From Trichuris trichiura (Eukaryota > Nematoda > Enoplea > Trichinellida > Trichuridae): a stretch of DNA of 64,000 bases. The stretch is taken from positions 181,501-245,500 of the forward strand of contig JBAJFE010000002.1 in assembly GCA_037903355.1 (NCBI GenBank), read 5' to 3'. Each line of letters begins with the position of its first letter. Position 1 is the stretch's first letter. Shown one piece after another: positions 1 to 39,552 of the stretch. The position numbers were made by a program, and so were the translations under genes. The notes beneath the pieces are model-generated. The model was given only the letters and a program-made list of their open reading frames with translations, did no database searches and was not told where the DNA came from.

Positions 1-1385
1 CTACACCTCCCTTACTAGGCCTATTTTCCTTGCTATTTTTGCGAACCGCAAGGCCATGCGTAAGGAAGGAAGGCAGACGGTCGTAAGATGCTCCCACCTG
101 TAAAGCAAACTGGGCGTGTATTCTCCTTTTTGCTAGTGAGCGCTACCGAACTTGTGGGTTTATCATTCGCTACTTAAACATAGGCGTGGTTAAACACAAG
201 CAAACTAATCCTTTCCCGAAGAAGCTGACGAACAACCGGAGGCTGGTGCTAGTTCAAAGCCCAAGAATAGCAAAATGGGTGACTTCGTCAAGCACTATAA
301 CTTAGGTTAAGACTTCCGCGACGGACCCTGTCGGCCGTCCTGAAGCCTGACACGCCGTGAGAGTCGTCGCGGAAACCTGCTGGCGTTTACGGAGCGCGTT
401 TCTTAGAAAGCACCGCCTGTGGCTTAGTTTCTCTGGGAAATATGATCACAAGGAGCGGCACTAGGCGTTGCCGAAGTCCCACGGGCGATAAGCTTCAGGC
501 ACAATACATAGCGCGCGACGTGCCTGTTAGCGGCCGAGAAAAAGACGTCCACTATAGTGTTGAAATGGGCACACTTCGTCGTTTAAGTACCCGTAGTAGC
601 GAGCATATGACTTCTTGAAATCCCGTTAGGTATCTACACTAGATGTAGAAATCAAACTGAGAAGTAGTACTTATAAGATGTCCCCGTTAAGTGAAGAGCC
701 ACGGCAAGTGTTTCAGACATGTAAAAGGTAACCTGTACAAAACTGTGATGTGATGTGCCTTTCGCGTTGATGAAGGCTCAGGGGTTAAGCTATCGCCGAC
801 GTGTTAAAGATGGATGGGACGCATTGGGACAGTCAGAAGGACCGCCGTCAGTCAAGGATCCCCTGTACTCACTAAACTAGCAGATCAGAGCTTATTATCC
901 TTACAGATACTCCTATGGTTGCGACTGAATCTATTTTAATGCTCAAGCAATGCTAATCTCCTGGTAACGTGAGCCGTGTTTCAACTAAAATCTTACAAGA
1001 CACCTTTCTATTTTTAAGAAGTTCGTCGAATTTCAGGAGAGGTCCGTAGTCGCGACAAAGCTGTTTCCTAACAGCTGATATAACGGGATAGCTGAATAGA
1101 TGAGAAGTACAGCACTGAGGAAACATGACACAAGAAGGATCGCAGAGCTATTATTACTTTTCACCGTCAACGCACAGGAGAGAATAATCAGTGTCTACTG
1201 AGCATTTTCCCCGCCATTACCCCCCAGGCGCGCTTGTCCGCCCCCGCGAAGAAGCTGTCATCGCCCCCTGCAGGTTGTAGTTCTCCGAGCCCTCCGATTT
1301 GCGCCAGGGTGGTACGCTAATGCGAAAAAAACCAACCAAAAAGATTCATTTGGAATTGCGCTTTGGCACAGCAGCAGATGGCGAA
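1..1385 (-). mobile_element. hAT element copy C, partial (runs off left edge)
   Basis: Positions 1-1385 match 57218-58605 of hAT copy B almost base for base, in the same orientation, so this is the non-transposase end of the same ~5-kb element. Similarity stops near 1385, before the TIR, so the copy is truncated there. The bases at 1-102 are the end of a short ORF conserved in copies A and B. No transposase sequence lies inside the window. Confidence 0.85.
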
Positions 1386-1626
1386 GGAGCAAATACGAGC
1401 AGGAAAAATCCATGTACATCTTTTGTTGAAAGGCACAATATTCAAAATGACCGGCAAAGGAAGGCGGCTGGGGTCAATGTCCTAGTTAAGGCTGAGGCAC
1501 AGTTTGCCATTTGCATGGCAGGTGATGGAAGCCGCCCTTTCGCTCAATGTGAACAGTTGAACTCTATGCCATTGGACAATCAGCTTAAGGCTGCTAGGAA
1601 AGCAGTGTTGTTTTGTATGCCTAAGC

Positions 1627-2833
1627 CAGTGTTTCTCACGGTGGGGCAGGTGCCCCTCCATGGGGATCATTTCTAAATCCATGGCGGCCCAAAGCGCCAG
1701 TGGGCCCGCTGGGGGGCCCACTTAAGCTGTGTGGGGCACATGGCCGACTTGAGCCGTCAAGTAGAGGTGCATCGGAAGGTGAGGTCCGACGGTTAGGTAT
1801 TGGGTGTACTGGTTATGATAACGCCGCATGCTATGCGGGATGCCGGCTACCACCGAATCCACCACATGAACCAATCACCGCTCGTGAAAATGACCATTCA
1901 GAACACGCGGCAGAAGGGATCACATGTTTGTCACCGCGACCTTCCCGGCGTAGGATTTTGTAAGGGAAGCTTTCTGCTCAGAATTACTGAGCGCAGAGGA
2001 CATGATTCATAGCAGAGAATAGTTGCCCGCGTTATCAGAACGCGCCATAGCTTTTGCCATATATTTGCACCTCCTTTACGATTCAACCAGCAATTAGCGC
2101 GTTGGCGTAGCAATGACTCTGCTTTACAATTTTGTCAACGATTACCATCCCTTGCCTTAGCTCTGTAAAAAGTCGGCTCCCTTTTTCTTCCCTTTCTTTC
2201 TTCGCGTCTATTGTCCACGCAGCTACAATGCAAGCATACGCGTTAGCGACAGGGAATTGCGTGTACTGCTCACATATTTTCTGAAAACACTTTGTCCGCA
2301 CGGTTTCTTTTCTCGTACGCTCGATCCAGTTTCGCAAGATGTCACTGCAAGAAGAGCTGCTGGAGTTGCAGTCGAGCGTGGGGTTGAAGGGCAGGTTGTC
2401 ACAGAATTGTCAGCAGTTCTGGCTGCAGAAAGGAGTTGCACCCTGGCGTATGGGATGTGGTGAAAAACTTACTAATTTGTCTTGCCTCATCGAGTCTAGT
2501 CGAGCACGCATTTAGTATCGTTACGGACATAGTGACGAAGAAACGCAGTCGCTGCAAGTAGTCCGACGCGGCGATCTGCGTCTGCGAGTTACCTCGATCG
2601 AGCCCAACATCGACAGCCTAATTCGGCCCCACCTGGGCAAGCTAAGCAGCTCTCACTGACTTCTCGAAAAACGGTTTGCAAAAACAAATCTGTACAGCTG
2701 TAGTTGACCTTCTAGCGTTGCAACCATTTCAGCCAATCAGAGCTCTGAAATTGGCTAATCAGAGTAGGGGGGCCCAGACGCTCGGAAACGCTCTCAGGAG
2801 GGGCCCAAACCGCTTTCCGCTTGAGAAACACTG
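1627..2833 (+). mobile_element. Decayed hAT element with CAGTGTTTCTCA TIRs
   Basis: The element starts with CAGTGTTTCTCACGG at 1627 and ends with the inverted copy, GAGAAACACTG, at 2833. GC-rich subterminal sequence and CAATCAGA-type motifs near the ends recur in related copies at 16556-17786, 26341-27075, 31165-31592 and 39131-39552. The flanking octamers (gcctaagc and agttaggc) do not match, so the duplication has decayed or an edge has been rearranged. It carries remains of a ZBED-like transposase. Confidence 0.75.
2338..2660 (+). pseudogene. hAT (ZBED-like) transposase C-terminal remnant
   Basis: After an ATG at 2338 the frames read MSLQEELLELQS and, further on, VRRGDLRLRVTSIEPNID, which is typical of the C-terminal dimerisation end of ZBED5-like hAT transposases. 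Frameshifts and stops (for example near 2461 and 2513) prevent a continuous product, and the BED finger and catalytic core are absent. A close relative lies at 17275-17605. Confidence 0.7.
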
Positions 2834-3290
2834 AGTTAGGCCAATCACTGTTGGTTTGAAATGGACCAAGCATAATTGCCCCATTTCCCTTCAACCAGTT
2901 CTATAGGTTCATGGACTAGTTAGCATTGACGAAACGTGGATCAATTACGGCTGATCGTTGAGCCTTCGTCTAATTTAGTTAGCGTCGGGCTATACGCTGG
3001 TAATTTAGGCACTTGCGCAGGTTGGCTTAGGAATGTGCATAATGGCACAAAAACAGCTTGCAGGAGAGAGTATTATAGTTTGAGCAATCGAAGGTGCATT
3101 TTCTGGTGATTTTGCAGATCAGTTGACTTATTCTACGCCAATTCTACATCGGTCCAACACAATCACAAACGCAACCTCTTCACCAATACGCCTCCTCGCT
3201 CCTAGTGCTCTCCGCCACCGTAATCCCACTTGAAGACAGGTTATCCTGGGAGCGTTTCACTCTGCCGTAACGTTCACGATGCCAGCAATC
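2834..3290. other. Gap with no recognisable feature
   Basis: Only short unconvincing ORFs occur here. No splice-bounded coding segment, TIR or RNA gene was recognised. Confidence 0.5.
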
Positions 3291-3880
3291 ACGTTGCCGT
3301 AACGTTCACTTTGCCAGCGATCATTTTGCTGTAGCTTTCTCCTTGCAGTCCCGCGTCCGGTATGCAGTGAACGCTTGTGATTCGCCACCGATCATGAGTT
3401 CACTTCGCCCTACGGTGACAAGATTGGCTCGTTTTTACCCAGATCCTTATTCGCTATTCATTTTGCTGCTGTTCCTTTAATCTTTTAACCTTCCTTGCCT
3501 TTTAGTGTGCCAGGTTTCGTTTCTCGCTAGCGGTTCATCCAGCACTGTATTGGATGGTAGCATTCTGCGCACGCTGCCTGTACTGATTCGTCCCGCCGAC
3601 TTGAGCTTACAGTTATTTGATCTACTAACTGGATGCCGACTGCAAAGTAGGGGGAGTTGTGAACGTTTTACCAAGTATTCCTTTGCGGCAGCAGCTGAAC
3701 GATTGATTTTGGCTGTGAAAGTCATTTAAGATAGCAGCTAGTGCGTGAATTTAGATCGAGCACAAATAAAAAGCCTGACTTTGATTCGCTAGCTCGTTTA
3801 AAAACGTCAGAACTTGGAGAAATTCTTTCCATTGCAAACAACGAATAAGCGCGTATAAGCTAAATGACCAGAATAGAAAT
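3291..3880 (+). repeat. Unclassified interspersed repeat R1, copy 1
   Basis: Shares diverged blocks with 8220-9030 (same strand) and with 10050-10560 (opposite strand). Examples are the GCGTCCGG...GTGAACGCTTGT block near 3353 and TTACAGTTATTTGATCTACTA near 3608. A short inverted block at 3925-4040 repeats its first segment, so the copy looks partly palindromic. No long ORF or diagnostic protein motif was found, so the class is unknown. Confidence 0.6.
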
Positions 3881-3924
3881 GAGCGGATTTTATGTCGCCA
3901 TATAGTGCGAAGCAAACCGATGGT

Positions 3925-4040
3925 CGGTGGCGAAGTACAAGTGCTCCCTGCATACCGGACGCGGTGCTGCAAAGAGAAAGATGCGGCAACGTGAACGCCA
4001 TGGCAGCGTGATCGGCGGTAAAGGGAGACGCACCCAGGTT
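3925..4040 (-). repeat. Inverted fragment of repeat R1
   Basis: The block containing cgaagtacaagtgctccctg and gcggtgctgcaaag is the reverse complement of the R1 segment near 3345-3400 and 8245-8300. A 101-codon ORF over it has no family signature and I treat it as chance. Confidence 0.55.
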
Positions 4041-5293
4041 ATCTGTGTCGCTAGTGGCCAACGCTACGAGCAGCCTTGCGGCTATGGGCGTTCTATAGAG
4101 TTGGCAGTATGCAACGTTGGGACTGAGCACAATACTCGTAGTGTGCCTGGTGGACACGAAATAGCAAAGACCCGAATAACTAAGAAAAGCAGATTAAGTA
4201 GTCATTCTTGTAGTATTGCGCAACAGAAATAGCACCGCAGTTACGCTGGCTTCGACTAACGATGTTTCGATTTTCTCATGCAGCGAAAGTTACACCAATT
4301 GGTTGAAACCTTGAATAAATAGCCGTCGTCAATTACGAGTTTTTCAGAAGAACTGAGAGGCACAATAAACAGCGCTCTCAATCTACCGCAAGATATACAA
4401 TGAAATGAAAACTGCTTAGTAAAAACTGACGTCTTCCTAAAAGCTGACGATAGACTGCGCAGGAAGTGAGAAAGATGGCAGGTCACATGATGTTCCGTAA
4501 GAGAAATGGCCAGGGATTGCAGGACAGGTCGGAAAAAGGCTTAATCGGTAAGGCAGGCAATAAGCATTAATGAGGGATACAAAAGTGCTTGTCTGCTGTA
4601 ACAACATATATTACAACAGTATTCTTGAAGCTTTCGGTGCTTCAAAGTCTCGTTTTCAGAAAAGGGAGGTCGACAGGATGAGATGCAGAACGACCTGATT
4701 CACACCTCGTAATACTCTGAAGTGTTAGTAACCATACTCAGCGTGTTCTTGAGGTACAGTAAGCAAAAGGGTTTATTAGTATAACATTCATCGCTTATAT
4801 ACTGGTAGTACAATTGAGGTGAAACGAGTTCAAGAGGGATTACTGACAGACCGATCAATCAAGTCTCAGTGACCTCGTAGATCTGTCAGAGGTGACCTCG
4901 TGTGAATGTTTTATTAGGAATCGGCGCCCTGTGATCTGCCAGGTGCTACAACGGCGGTTGCCGCGCGGAAACCTGGGGTGATAATGATATCCAAGTTTCT
5001 CACGGTCCTCTAACTGTAACATACTCATTTGGTTATGCGTTGGTAAGGTTTGCTCAGTCGTACCGTGCACCTGGCAATGAACTTCTCAAGCAAAACGCTT
5101 TCTGTAGTACCATGTAAGCACTGCGTTTAATAAGCAAGCAAAAGAAAGTACACGGAGAAACTACACGTGGCGAACTGCACAGTCACCAGAGTACAGTATC
5201 CAATATGTTAACAGGTTACTAGATCAATACAACATTTCTCCTTCCCTTCCAATTGTTAAAACCAGCTTAAGTTTGCAGGACTGCACACGGGAC
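4041..5293. other. Gap with no recognisable feature
   Basis: AT-moderate sequence with stops in all frames at short intervals. Nothing in it could be tied to a gene or a known repeat. Confidence 0.5.
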
Positions 5294-5301
5294 CGTTAGA
5301 T

Positions 5302-5768
5302 CAGCCATTCTCAACGTGCGGCCTGGGGCCCCCAGGGGGGGGGGCTGGAATCAAAAATTTTTCGGAGGGAGGGGGGGCAGGAGGCCGTCAAGGGGGGCTG
5401 AGAAACCTTATTGGAACAAGCGTAGTTAGGTAGATCAGAAGAGTGAGAATTTATGCCAATCTTCATAGAGGATTGGTTAACCGTTAGCAACATCCCTCTA
5501 TAGAGGATTGGCACAAATTCTCACTCGACTCGACGAAGTTGTTTCATTGTTAGTTTCGAAAAACACCGAGTGCTCTTTTCAAATGATTTGACTACTGTAT
5601 ATTTGCATTGTATCAGTGCATTAACTTGATCCTAGGAGGTTGTCATTGAAAGCTGATTGGCTGCTATACAAAAAACGCAAAAATAAATCGACCAATAGGA
5701 AAAGGGGGGCTGGCACCTAAGGACACCTTCCAAGGGGGGCCTAGCACAGAAAAGGTTGAGAATGGCTG
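5302..5768. mobile_element. hAT-type MITE (CAGCCATTCTCAAC family) with perfect TSD
   Basis: TIRs are CAGCCATTCTCAAC at 5302 and its inverse GTTGAGAATGGCTG ending at 5768. Both ends are followed by G/C-runs (gggggg, ggcccc). The 8-bp target-site duplication CGTTAGAT at 5294-5301 and 5769-5776 is exact. The 467-bp interior has no coding capacity and contains an internal palindrome around CTCTATAGAGGATTGG. Other copies lie at 42988, 43468 (half), 48729 and 55740. Confidence 0.93.
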
Positions 5769-6034
5769 CGTTAGATAATAGATACGTAGCTTTTCCCAGT
5801 TGTCGATGCGCAGTAAGTGGTTGAGAGTGCCGCGGCTTGTTCAGCGCGCTCGGCTGAGCAGTTTTTGGGCTTATGAATTTCATCCGTACTGATTGTGATA
5901 GTTGGTTTAATTTCATTTACTAAGACTTTGATTGCAAAGATTACGCCTGTCATTATTTTGAATGCCGTGATCTTAACTTAAGCTCTTTCTTGTCCATTTG
6001 TTTGTAGATCGTTTGCTTGGTTTAATTTCATATA

Positions 6035-7215
6035 CAGTCGGCCCGCTTTATCCGCGGTTAATTCGTCCAAAACTTTGAGCATTTAACCGCGCGTCCGCGT
6101 TATATAGGCTACCCTATGAAAAGGGCCAAAAGCTTATATTCTAGGCGCGGATTTCGTCCTGGCCCCTTGAATTCCTTCCGGAACGGTTATCCTACCTAGT
6201 GATCCTTCAAAGCTTGGTACCACAGAATCTAGCGACGAGATAAGGAAATCAATGAGACTGCACTTGTCCAATGCGGTTAGCCGTCAGAGTCCAGGCCATT
6301 AGATACAAGAAAGGATAAAAGTAAGATGCTCTTTCTTTGAACGCCTGGGAATCACCTTGCTTTAATAAGCCAAGCGGTGTACTGATGCGCGGAATGGGAT
6401 ACGGAGCAGGGGAAATACAAAATACATAGGCTCACTTAAGCAGAAAGAGTGAACATCACACGGAACACATCCACACAACGCAAAACGTCTAAGGCAGAAA
6501 CGTTTGGGGCATAATGAATCAATTTACCCTCTTTCTGTAAGTGGGCGCAGATCTGGAGAACAGCCAGTCCTACGGTTTCCTTAACGTGTTGGTAGCGAAA
6601 CTTCTCGCCGTAAAATTTTAGGCTCCGCAGCTGCCGGAGCTTTATTTAAAAACATTGTTATACGAAGCTGTCTCTCCCTTTTCTTCGCTTCATCGAATAA
6701 ATCTTGCAGCAGCTTTAACGAAGCCGTTATTCCTCGTGTAACCATGATGCCAGGTCCCATGGATGGATCGTATTCAGCAGTCATATCCTTTAGGACCTGC
6801 GCTTGCCGGAAAATACTGGCAAGCTTTTGCAGCGTCCAATTCGAGGGCGTTTGCGCGTCTGTATCTTCCATAACGTCGTCGTCGCTGCCCGTAGATGATT
6901 GCATCAGTTCCTCGAGTTCCTCGTTGGTGAACGGTTCTCCCCAATTTTCTATGTGCTCCCTGATATCGTCTCTTCTATCATGTCGGAAAAACCCTCACCT
7001 CCCAACTCTTTGGCAATATTCACTGTGTCCATGACCTCCTCATCGATGGCACGTAACTCCCCTCATTCAGTGACTGAGTCTCCCCGCAAACGCTTGCTGC
7101 AACCACTGACTGTTCTAGGCTCTATCTCATGTACTGCCATGTAAAAGATGACGTCACTATTTCACGCCAGACGAACCGCGTTGTATAGAACCTCGCAAAT
7201 AACGAGGGCCGACTG
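6035..7215 (-). mobile_element. Tigger (pogo) remnant T1, TIGD1-like family
   Basis: Starts CAGTCGGCCC...TTATCCGCGGTTAATTCG after a TA and ends in the inverse, gggccgactg, at 7215. The TATCCGCGG-rich ends and a gcggacgaa-type subterminal motif define a Tigger family with members at 12649, 15311, 16153, 31905 and 34188. The right flank is TC rather than TA, so the duplication has decayed. The interior keeps only the C-terminal part of the transposase. Confidence 0.85.
6581..6904 (-). pseudogene. Tigger transposase C-terminal fragment
   Basis: A 107-codon frame matches the post-catalytic tail seen in the longer copy at 32709. It contains SSTGSDDDVMEDTDAQT-like acidic sequence, then TLQKLASIFRQAQ and the basic end NKAPAAAEPKILRREV. 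The DNA-binding and DDD domains are missing. The same fragment occurs in the Tigger remnants at 15311 and 34188, so these share an internal-deletion history. Confidence 0.75.
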
Positions 7216-8219
7216 TCCTCAACACCATGACGCAATATCGCTTCGTCGCCAGACATCTAGACCTGAACAATGCTACAAGATTAGGCAGCGAAACCAAGGC
7301 AAGAAACTTTGAACTGAAACTTTTACCACACGTCACGACATCGGACTGGCTAAACTAAACCGGCCTGCGCTAATTTTGACTGCGCTCAAGTTTTGCTACG
7401 CTAAGGTATGACGCACAGCAAGCCAGGCGTATTCACACAGACTGATTTAATAGCTCGATTTTAAATACTTTCCATTTACGATGCTATCGAAATGCTACCT
7501 GTCAATCAATTCAGGAACACAATTTCTTAGAACCAAATACTCCTAGCTGGAATACATGTGTTGCAACAGTACACCTTTGATCTTGAAAATGACTTTCAAT
7601 TTTTCGTAGCTGTGGCCATGCGATCATTGACAGAAAATTTTAGCATTGGCTAGGTGCTTCTGTTGCGCTCTTTATTAGCATTTCAATGACGTTCTTCGTT
7701 CAGGTATTCCTTTGGTTATACAGATTTCGAGCCTACCGTTTTGATTACTGAGCTTTCTTCCCATAAGCATTGATTGTTAGCTATTTCTGTTGCATTAATG
7801 GCATTTGGTGGCATTATCTTAAAATGTTGGGCATCGTTGAACTGTTTCCAAAGAACCTAGTTGAGCATGCTTTTCTGTTCCCATTGTCACAAACAACTGA
7901 GCTTTGATAATGTGCGTTCTTTTCATAACGGGTCGTCGTAATGATGAAATAGTTGAAAACGGTTTATTCCCCGTTGTACGTAACAAAAGAAAAGAAACTC
8001 CCGGTAGCTATCTGCTTACTTCTTCAGCGACGTTAAAGAACAGGCTTTCGGAGGCCTGTGACTTAACATCGCTAAGACGGAAGCAGATAGTTTCCGAAAG
8101 CTTCGATTCTCAACCAAGCTTTGAAACGCAGTATCATCTAAGATATCTTTTTTTATTTTCATGAAATATGCAACATTTCCACCCAAACTGTGCGAGAGCT
8201 GCGCATGTGCTTCTATATG
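7216..8219. other. Gap with no recognisable feature
   Basis: No TIR, coding exon or RNA gene was recognised in this ~1 kb interval. Confidence 0.5.
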
Positions 8220-9030
8220 GGGAGCGTTCACAGTGCGGTAGCTTTCTCTTTGCAGCACTGCGTCCGGTACACGGTGAACGCTTGTACTTCGCCACCGATC
8301 GTGGGTTTGTTTCGCACTACATGGTGCCATAAAGTCTCCTCATTTCTATCCAGGATATAATTCGCTCTTGTTCCTTGCTACAAATGGGTTATTGCTTGCT
8401 CTTAGTTAATTTTCCACTGTTCAACTCCTTTAATTTGATGCTCAACCCTCTTGTTCCATGAATATCACTTTATTGCCGTTAGCTTCCGGTTCTTTGTCCA
8501 ACTTCCCCAACTTATCGCGCTAAAGTTATCGCTGTTGCTCAACCGCTTGCACGTTTTGCCAGTTTAAACCTTGCCTATTCGTTTCCGTTTGTTTTCTGGC
8601 CTTTAGTTGCAGTTGTTAGTTTATCTCGCCTGATTCAACCCATTTGTTTCTCCGCTATTCTTTTTGCAACCGTTCAATTAATTCTTCGGCCATCTTTGCG
8701 TTTTGTTATTGCAGATTTCGTTTGCCGCTATTGCTTTATCATACCGCATACTGAACGATGGCCTTGTGCCGGTGCTGTCTAAACTGGTTTGTTTCGTTGG
8801 TCTTACCTTACAGTTACTGGATCTACTATTTAGTTACTGATGGCGAAGTAGGGAAAACTATGAAGTCCCCCAAGTGGTGCATGCATTTGTATTGCGCACA
8901 AATAGAAAACCTGAGTTAAATTGTTTCAGCACGTTTAAGCGTGCTTGTTTCGCTGGTGCGTTTGAAATATCAGAAGTTTGAGAAAAACTTTGCGTTACAA
9001 CTGATGGAAAAGCGCGTATGGGCTAAGTAA
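8220..9030 (+). repeat. Unclassified interspersed repeat R1, copy 2
   Basis: This is the longest R1 copy. Blocks near 8250-8310, 8560-8640 and 8800-8860 align by eye with copy 1 or, reversed, with copy 3 at 10050-10560. Its non-coding nature and lack of clear termini leave the class undefined. Confidence 0.6.
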
Positions 9031-9860
9031 CCGCTTTTGGGGCTACGCTTGTGCCATACGTTTTCCTGAATGAACCGTTTTTACGAGTCCACTTGCTACG
9101 ATTGCACGGGGTGCATTTCTGTTGAGCTACGCACATGCGCTCTGAAAAGCCTACCTTTTCCCGGACCGCTCTTTATTAGGTTCCATTTCTAGCGATGGGG
9201 CTGTGAATACATGCCTCGTAGGCCGCACATGTTCGCTATGCCATGTTATAGAATAGTCATTGTCAACCGTTTTTCAGCTTGGCCCCGTCCGAGGTTCCTC
9301 CGCTTAAATACGAGACCCACTTTTTTTTAGTGGACCGTTGCGTTTGTCCTTCTCCCTGCAACGACCAATTGCTTGGATCAGAGTAATACAGGGTATATAA
9401 CATGGATAATTGGTCACGAACTCATTTATTGATGGGCATAAAAAATGTTGAGCATTTTGATAAACTGGACAAAACTTAAAAAAGGCCCACGAAACAAAGC
9501 CATATGTGAAAATAAATGCCGCCCTTGAGGTTGGCAGCATTCTGCAAGTCCCATAGTGTCCGGCTCCAGACTAGACAGTAGTAGTCGCAGGGATCCTCAT
9601 GCCGCGGCGTTCGTATTTCACTAGGTTTTCTTGGAATAACCGCTCTAGCGAGTCCGTTTTCGCTAGTGTAACTTGACGGAAAAGAGATGAAGGACGTTTA
9701 AGCATTTCCAAAAATGTTGGAAACTTATTCAATAGATCATTTTTGATCCAAAAATCTTTTCATAATTGAATTAGGACATTTTCAGCCTGCGGAAGCTTTT
9801 AATAAGCAATGTTTTTTGGAAGCCGCTGCTTCCGTCGTCGGCGCAAACGTAAACGTAATA
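9031..9860. other. Gap with no recognisable feature
   Basis: A small ORF at 9304-9540 on the minus strand has no family signature. Nothing else was seen. Confidence 0.45.
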
Positions 9861-10044
9861 CAGTAAAACCCCCGAAGTCGACCACTCCTATATGGTGACC
9901 ACGTCCCTAAGTTGACCGAATTTTGGCCAGTTGATTTGTCCGCACCTCAGCCGAGCCACTTATACCCACTTCTTATATGTTCACCACCTATGTTGACCAG
10001 TTATCCCCGGTCCGTTGGGTGGGCAACTTACAGGGGTTTTACTG
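9861..10044. mobile_element. Tigger MITE (CAGTAAAACCCC TIRs), 184 bp
   Basis: Starts CAGTAAAACCCCCG and ends GGGGTTTTACTG, with TA on both sides, as expected for pogo/Tigger insertion. The GTTGACCA-type subterminal repeats are shared with the autonomous Tigger at 19441-21760, which is therefore its probable transposase source. Another copy is at 23366-23535. Confidence 0.9.
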
Positions 10045-10049
10045 TAATT

Positions 10050-10560
10050 ACGTTTACAGCTCAGCTCTCCTTCATAATTAGCATCCAATTATTAGATCCA
10101 ATAACTGTAAGCTAAAGCCAGTGAAACAGACCAGTACAGACAACGTCAACAAATTGCCATCGTTCAGTATACGGCAGAATGAACCAGTAGCGGAAAACAA
10201 AATCTGCAATAACAGAGGGCAGGGAAGGCTAAAGAACTAATTGAACGGCAACAGAAAGAACAGCGGAGAAACAAATGAGCTGAGATAGGCGTACTAAGTT
10301 AACAACTGCGACTGAAGGCCAGAAAACTAATGGAAACGAATAGGCAAGCAAGGTTTGAACGAACTGGCAAAACTACAATCCACATCAAGGAACAATAGCA
10401 AATCACAGCTTGGATAGAAAGGAAGGGAACTTGTGCCGTCGTGTAGGGTAAAACAAACCACTAGTCAGTGGCCGAGTACAAGCGTTCACTGTGTACCGAA
10501 CGCGGTGGTGCAAAGTGAAAGCTTCGGCACAACATGATCGCTGGCAAAGTCAAACGCATC
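10050..10560 (-). repeat. Unclassified interspersed repeat R1, copy 3 (inverted)
   Basis: Reverse-complement blocks of R1 copy 2 are seen near 10080-10135, 10290-10350 and 10465-10515. Its position just downstream of the Tigger MITE suggests the MITE landed in or beside the repeat. Confidence 0.55.
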
Positions 10561-10875
10561 TTTCTATATACGAAGAATATACGAAGGTGATCTATTTTAG
10601 TGCGCATGGTTCGTTTCATTCCTTTTTCACCAAACCGGTAATAAGTGCATGCCCATCGTTTACGCACCTTCGTATTAGTGTAAAAACATGTTAAGACAAG
10701 AGAGCGCTGGGCAAACGTGCTTACTGCCTGTTTTTCTATGATTGCGTGTTGTACGTCAGTAGCGAATGAAATATCTTCGGAAGAGTTTGCCCTGTAGCTT
10801 ATAAAGCGCTATTTGGTTACTTTCTATAGTTTTACATTTTCTTTAAGAAATTCGAATGAGGCTGAGATCGTTTCG

Positions 10876-38377
<27,502 letters not shown>

Positions 38378-38530
38378 TCACTGTGCATTTAATGCTCTGT
38401 AAAGTCGAACTGCTCATTCTTTAAACTTGAACGACCTTAATAGTCCGTATGTTTGTGCAGGTTTTCGTCTTAGTACCGTTTACCCGTTGTTTGAAATTGC
38501 TTGCTACCAAGACTTTTTAAAATTATGAAA

Positions 38531-38536
38531 AATAAA
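38531..38536 (+). terminator. Candidate poly(A) signal of ssh
   Basis: AATAAA lies about 155 nt after the proposed ssh stop, in AT-rich sequence and before the PLE that starts near 38735. Confidence 0.5.
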
Positions 38537-38824
38537 AGTTTTAGCAATCCCAAAAGTACATCATTCCGCTCGAATTGCCGTCTGAACAACGCGATTCTAT
38601 TCTAGTAGGATTAAAAAGCACAACGCAGTTGTCAGTTGTGAACGGACTGGTTCAGCCTGGCTGATCTGTACTATGCCACAACCCTATTATAGTTTTTACA
38701 TCTTTTCCCCGTTCTTTGTCTGTGTTGGTATCTGTAATTAAACGAAACAACTGCTCTACCAACGAATGGATGAGCGACTAATAGGAAATTCTACAGAACC
38801 AACGCACTCAACTTTATTTCAGAA

Positions 38825-38853
38825 CTTTCAGAACGCTCTAGTTCCGTCGTCAG
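38825..38853 (-). ncRNA. Hammerhead-ribozyme-like core in PLE 5' inverted repeat
   Basis: The minus strand reads CTGACGA, C, GGAAC, a 6-nt loop, GTTCT, GAAAG. Four of five stem II pairs are canonical and one is C-T. It lies at the junction with RT coding sequence, as in PLE copies with an inverted repeat at their truncated 5' end. Confidence 0.45.
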
Positions 38854-39130
38854 TGAGACGGATGGAAGAGCTCCAGTCTTTCAATTATCCGAAATCATTT
38901 ATTGACCAGGTGTTCCAGTACAAACTTTGCAACTGCGAATTACACCAACCAAATACTTTGCCCAACACATATTTAGTTATTCCCTGTGGCAAGACTAGGC
39001 GAAAAGATTTTCCGGCTAGGAAGACAATTAGGTTCCGAGTCTGTTTCAACAGTTTCCTCAACCTCAGGTCAATTCTTCGTAAGGACAAAATGCAAATCCC
39101 AGAAAACAAAAGGACAGGGTTAATCTACGT

Positions 39131-39552
39131 CGGTGTTTCTCAAGGTCAGGATTGCGAGGGCTCCCCTGTAAACGTTTCCGAGATTTTGGGCCCCCGATTC
39201 TGATTGGTCGATTTCGAGCGCGCTGACTGGCTATGTCGGAGGGTAGCCCGGACGTCATAATGTTGGTGCTGCACAAAGTTTTGTAGAGAAAGAATTTCCC
39301 GGATAGTGTGTCGAACATTTACTTTCTCACTTCCGAGCCGGCTCTCACCCCCTCCCCCCGTCCTCTCTGCCAGTCAGTCAGAATTGCGGGGTGCAACAGC
39401 ATGCAGATTTCTCTTAGGCAAAAAGGCACAAGATCTGACCCGCAGGCTATACCTTTCTATGCATTTCAACACGATCGCTTAGGTGGGGCATGTGCCCCCC
39501 ACAGCACAAAAGGGCCCTGGGTGGGGCACATGCCCTACCGTGAGAATCACTA
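39131..39552. mobile_element. hAT MITE inserted in the PLE GIY-YIG domain
   Basis: CGGTGTTTCTCAAGGTCAGG at 39131 and the inverse of TAGTGATTCTCACGGTAGGG ending at 39552 mark the CAGTGTTTCTCA family. Flanks tctacgtc and actacgcg agree at five of eight positions, and removing the insert plus one flank restores the PLE reading frame across the junction. Confidence 0.83.

Noticed and set aside
1299..1676. 125-codon ORF
   Set aside because: It spans the end of hAT copy C and the start of another hAT TIR, so its frame crosses unrelated elements. It has no domain.
3927..4232. 101-codon basic ORF
   Set aside because: It overlaps an inverted R1 repeat fragment and has no recognisable family or splice context.
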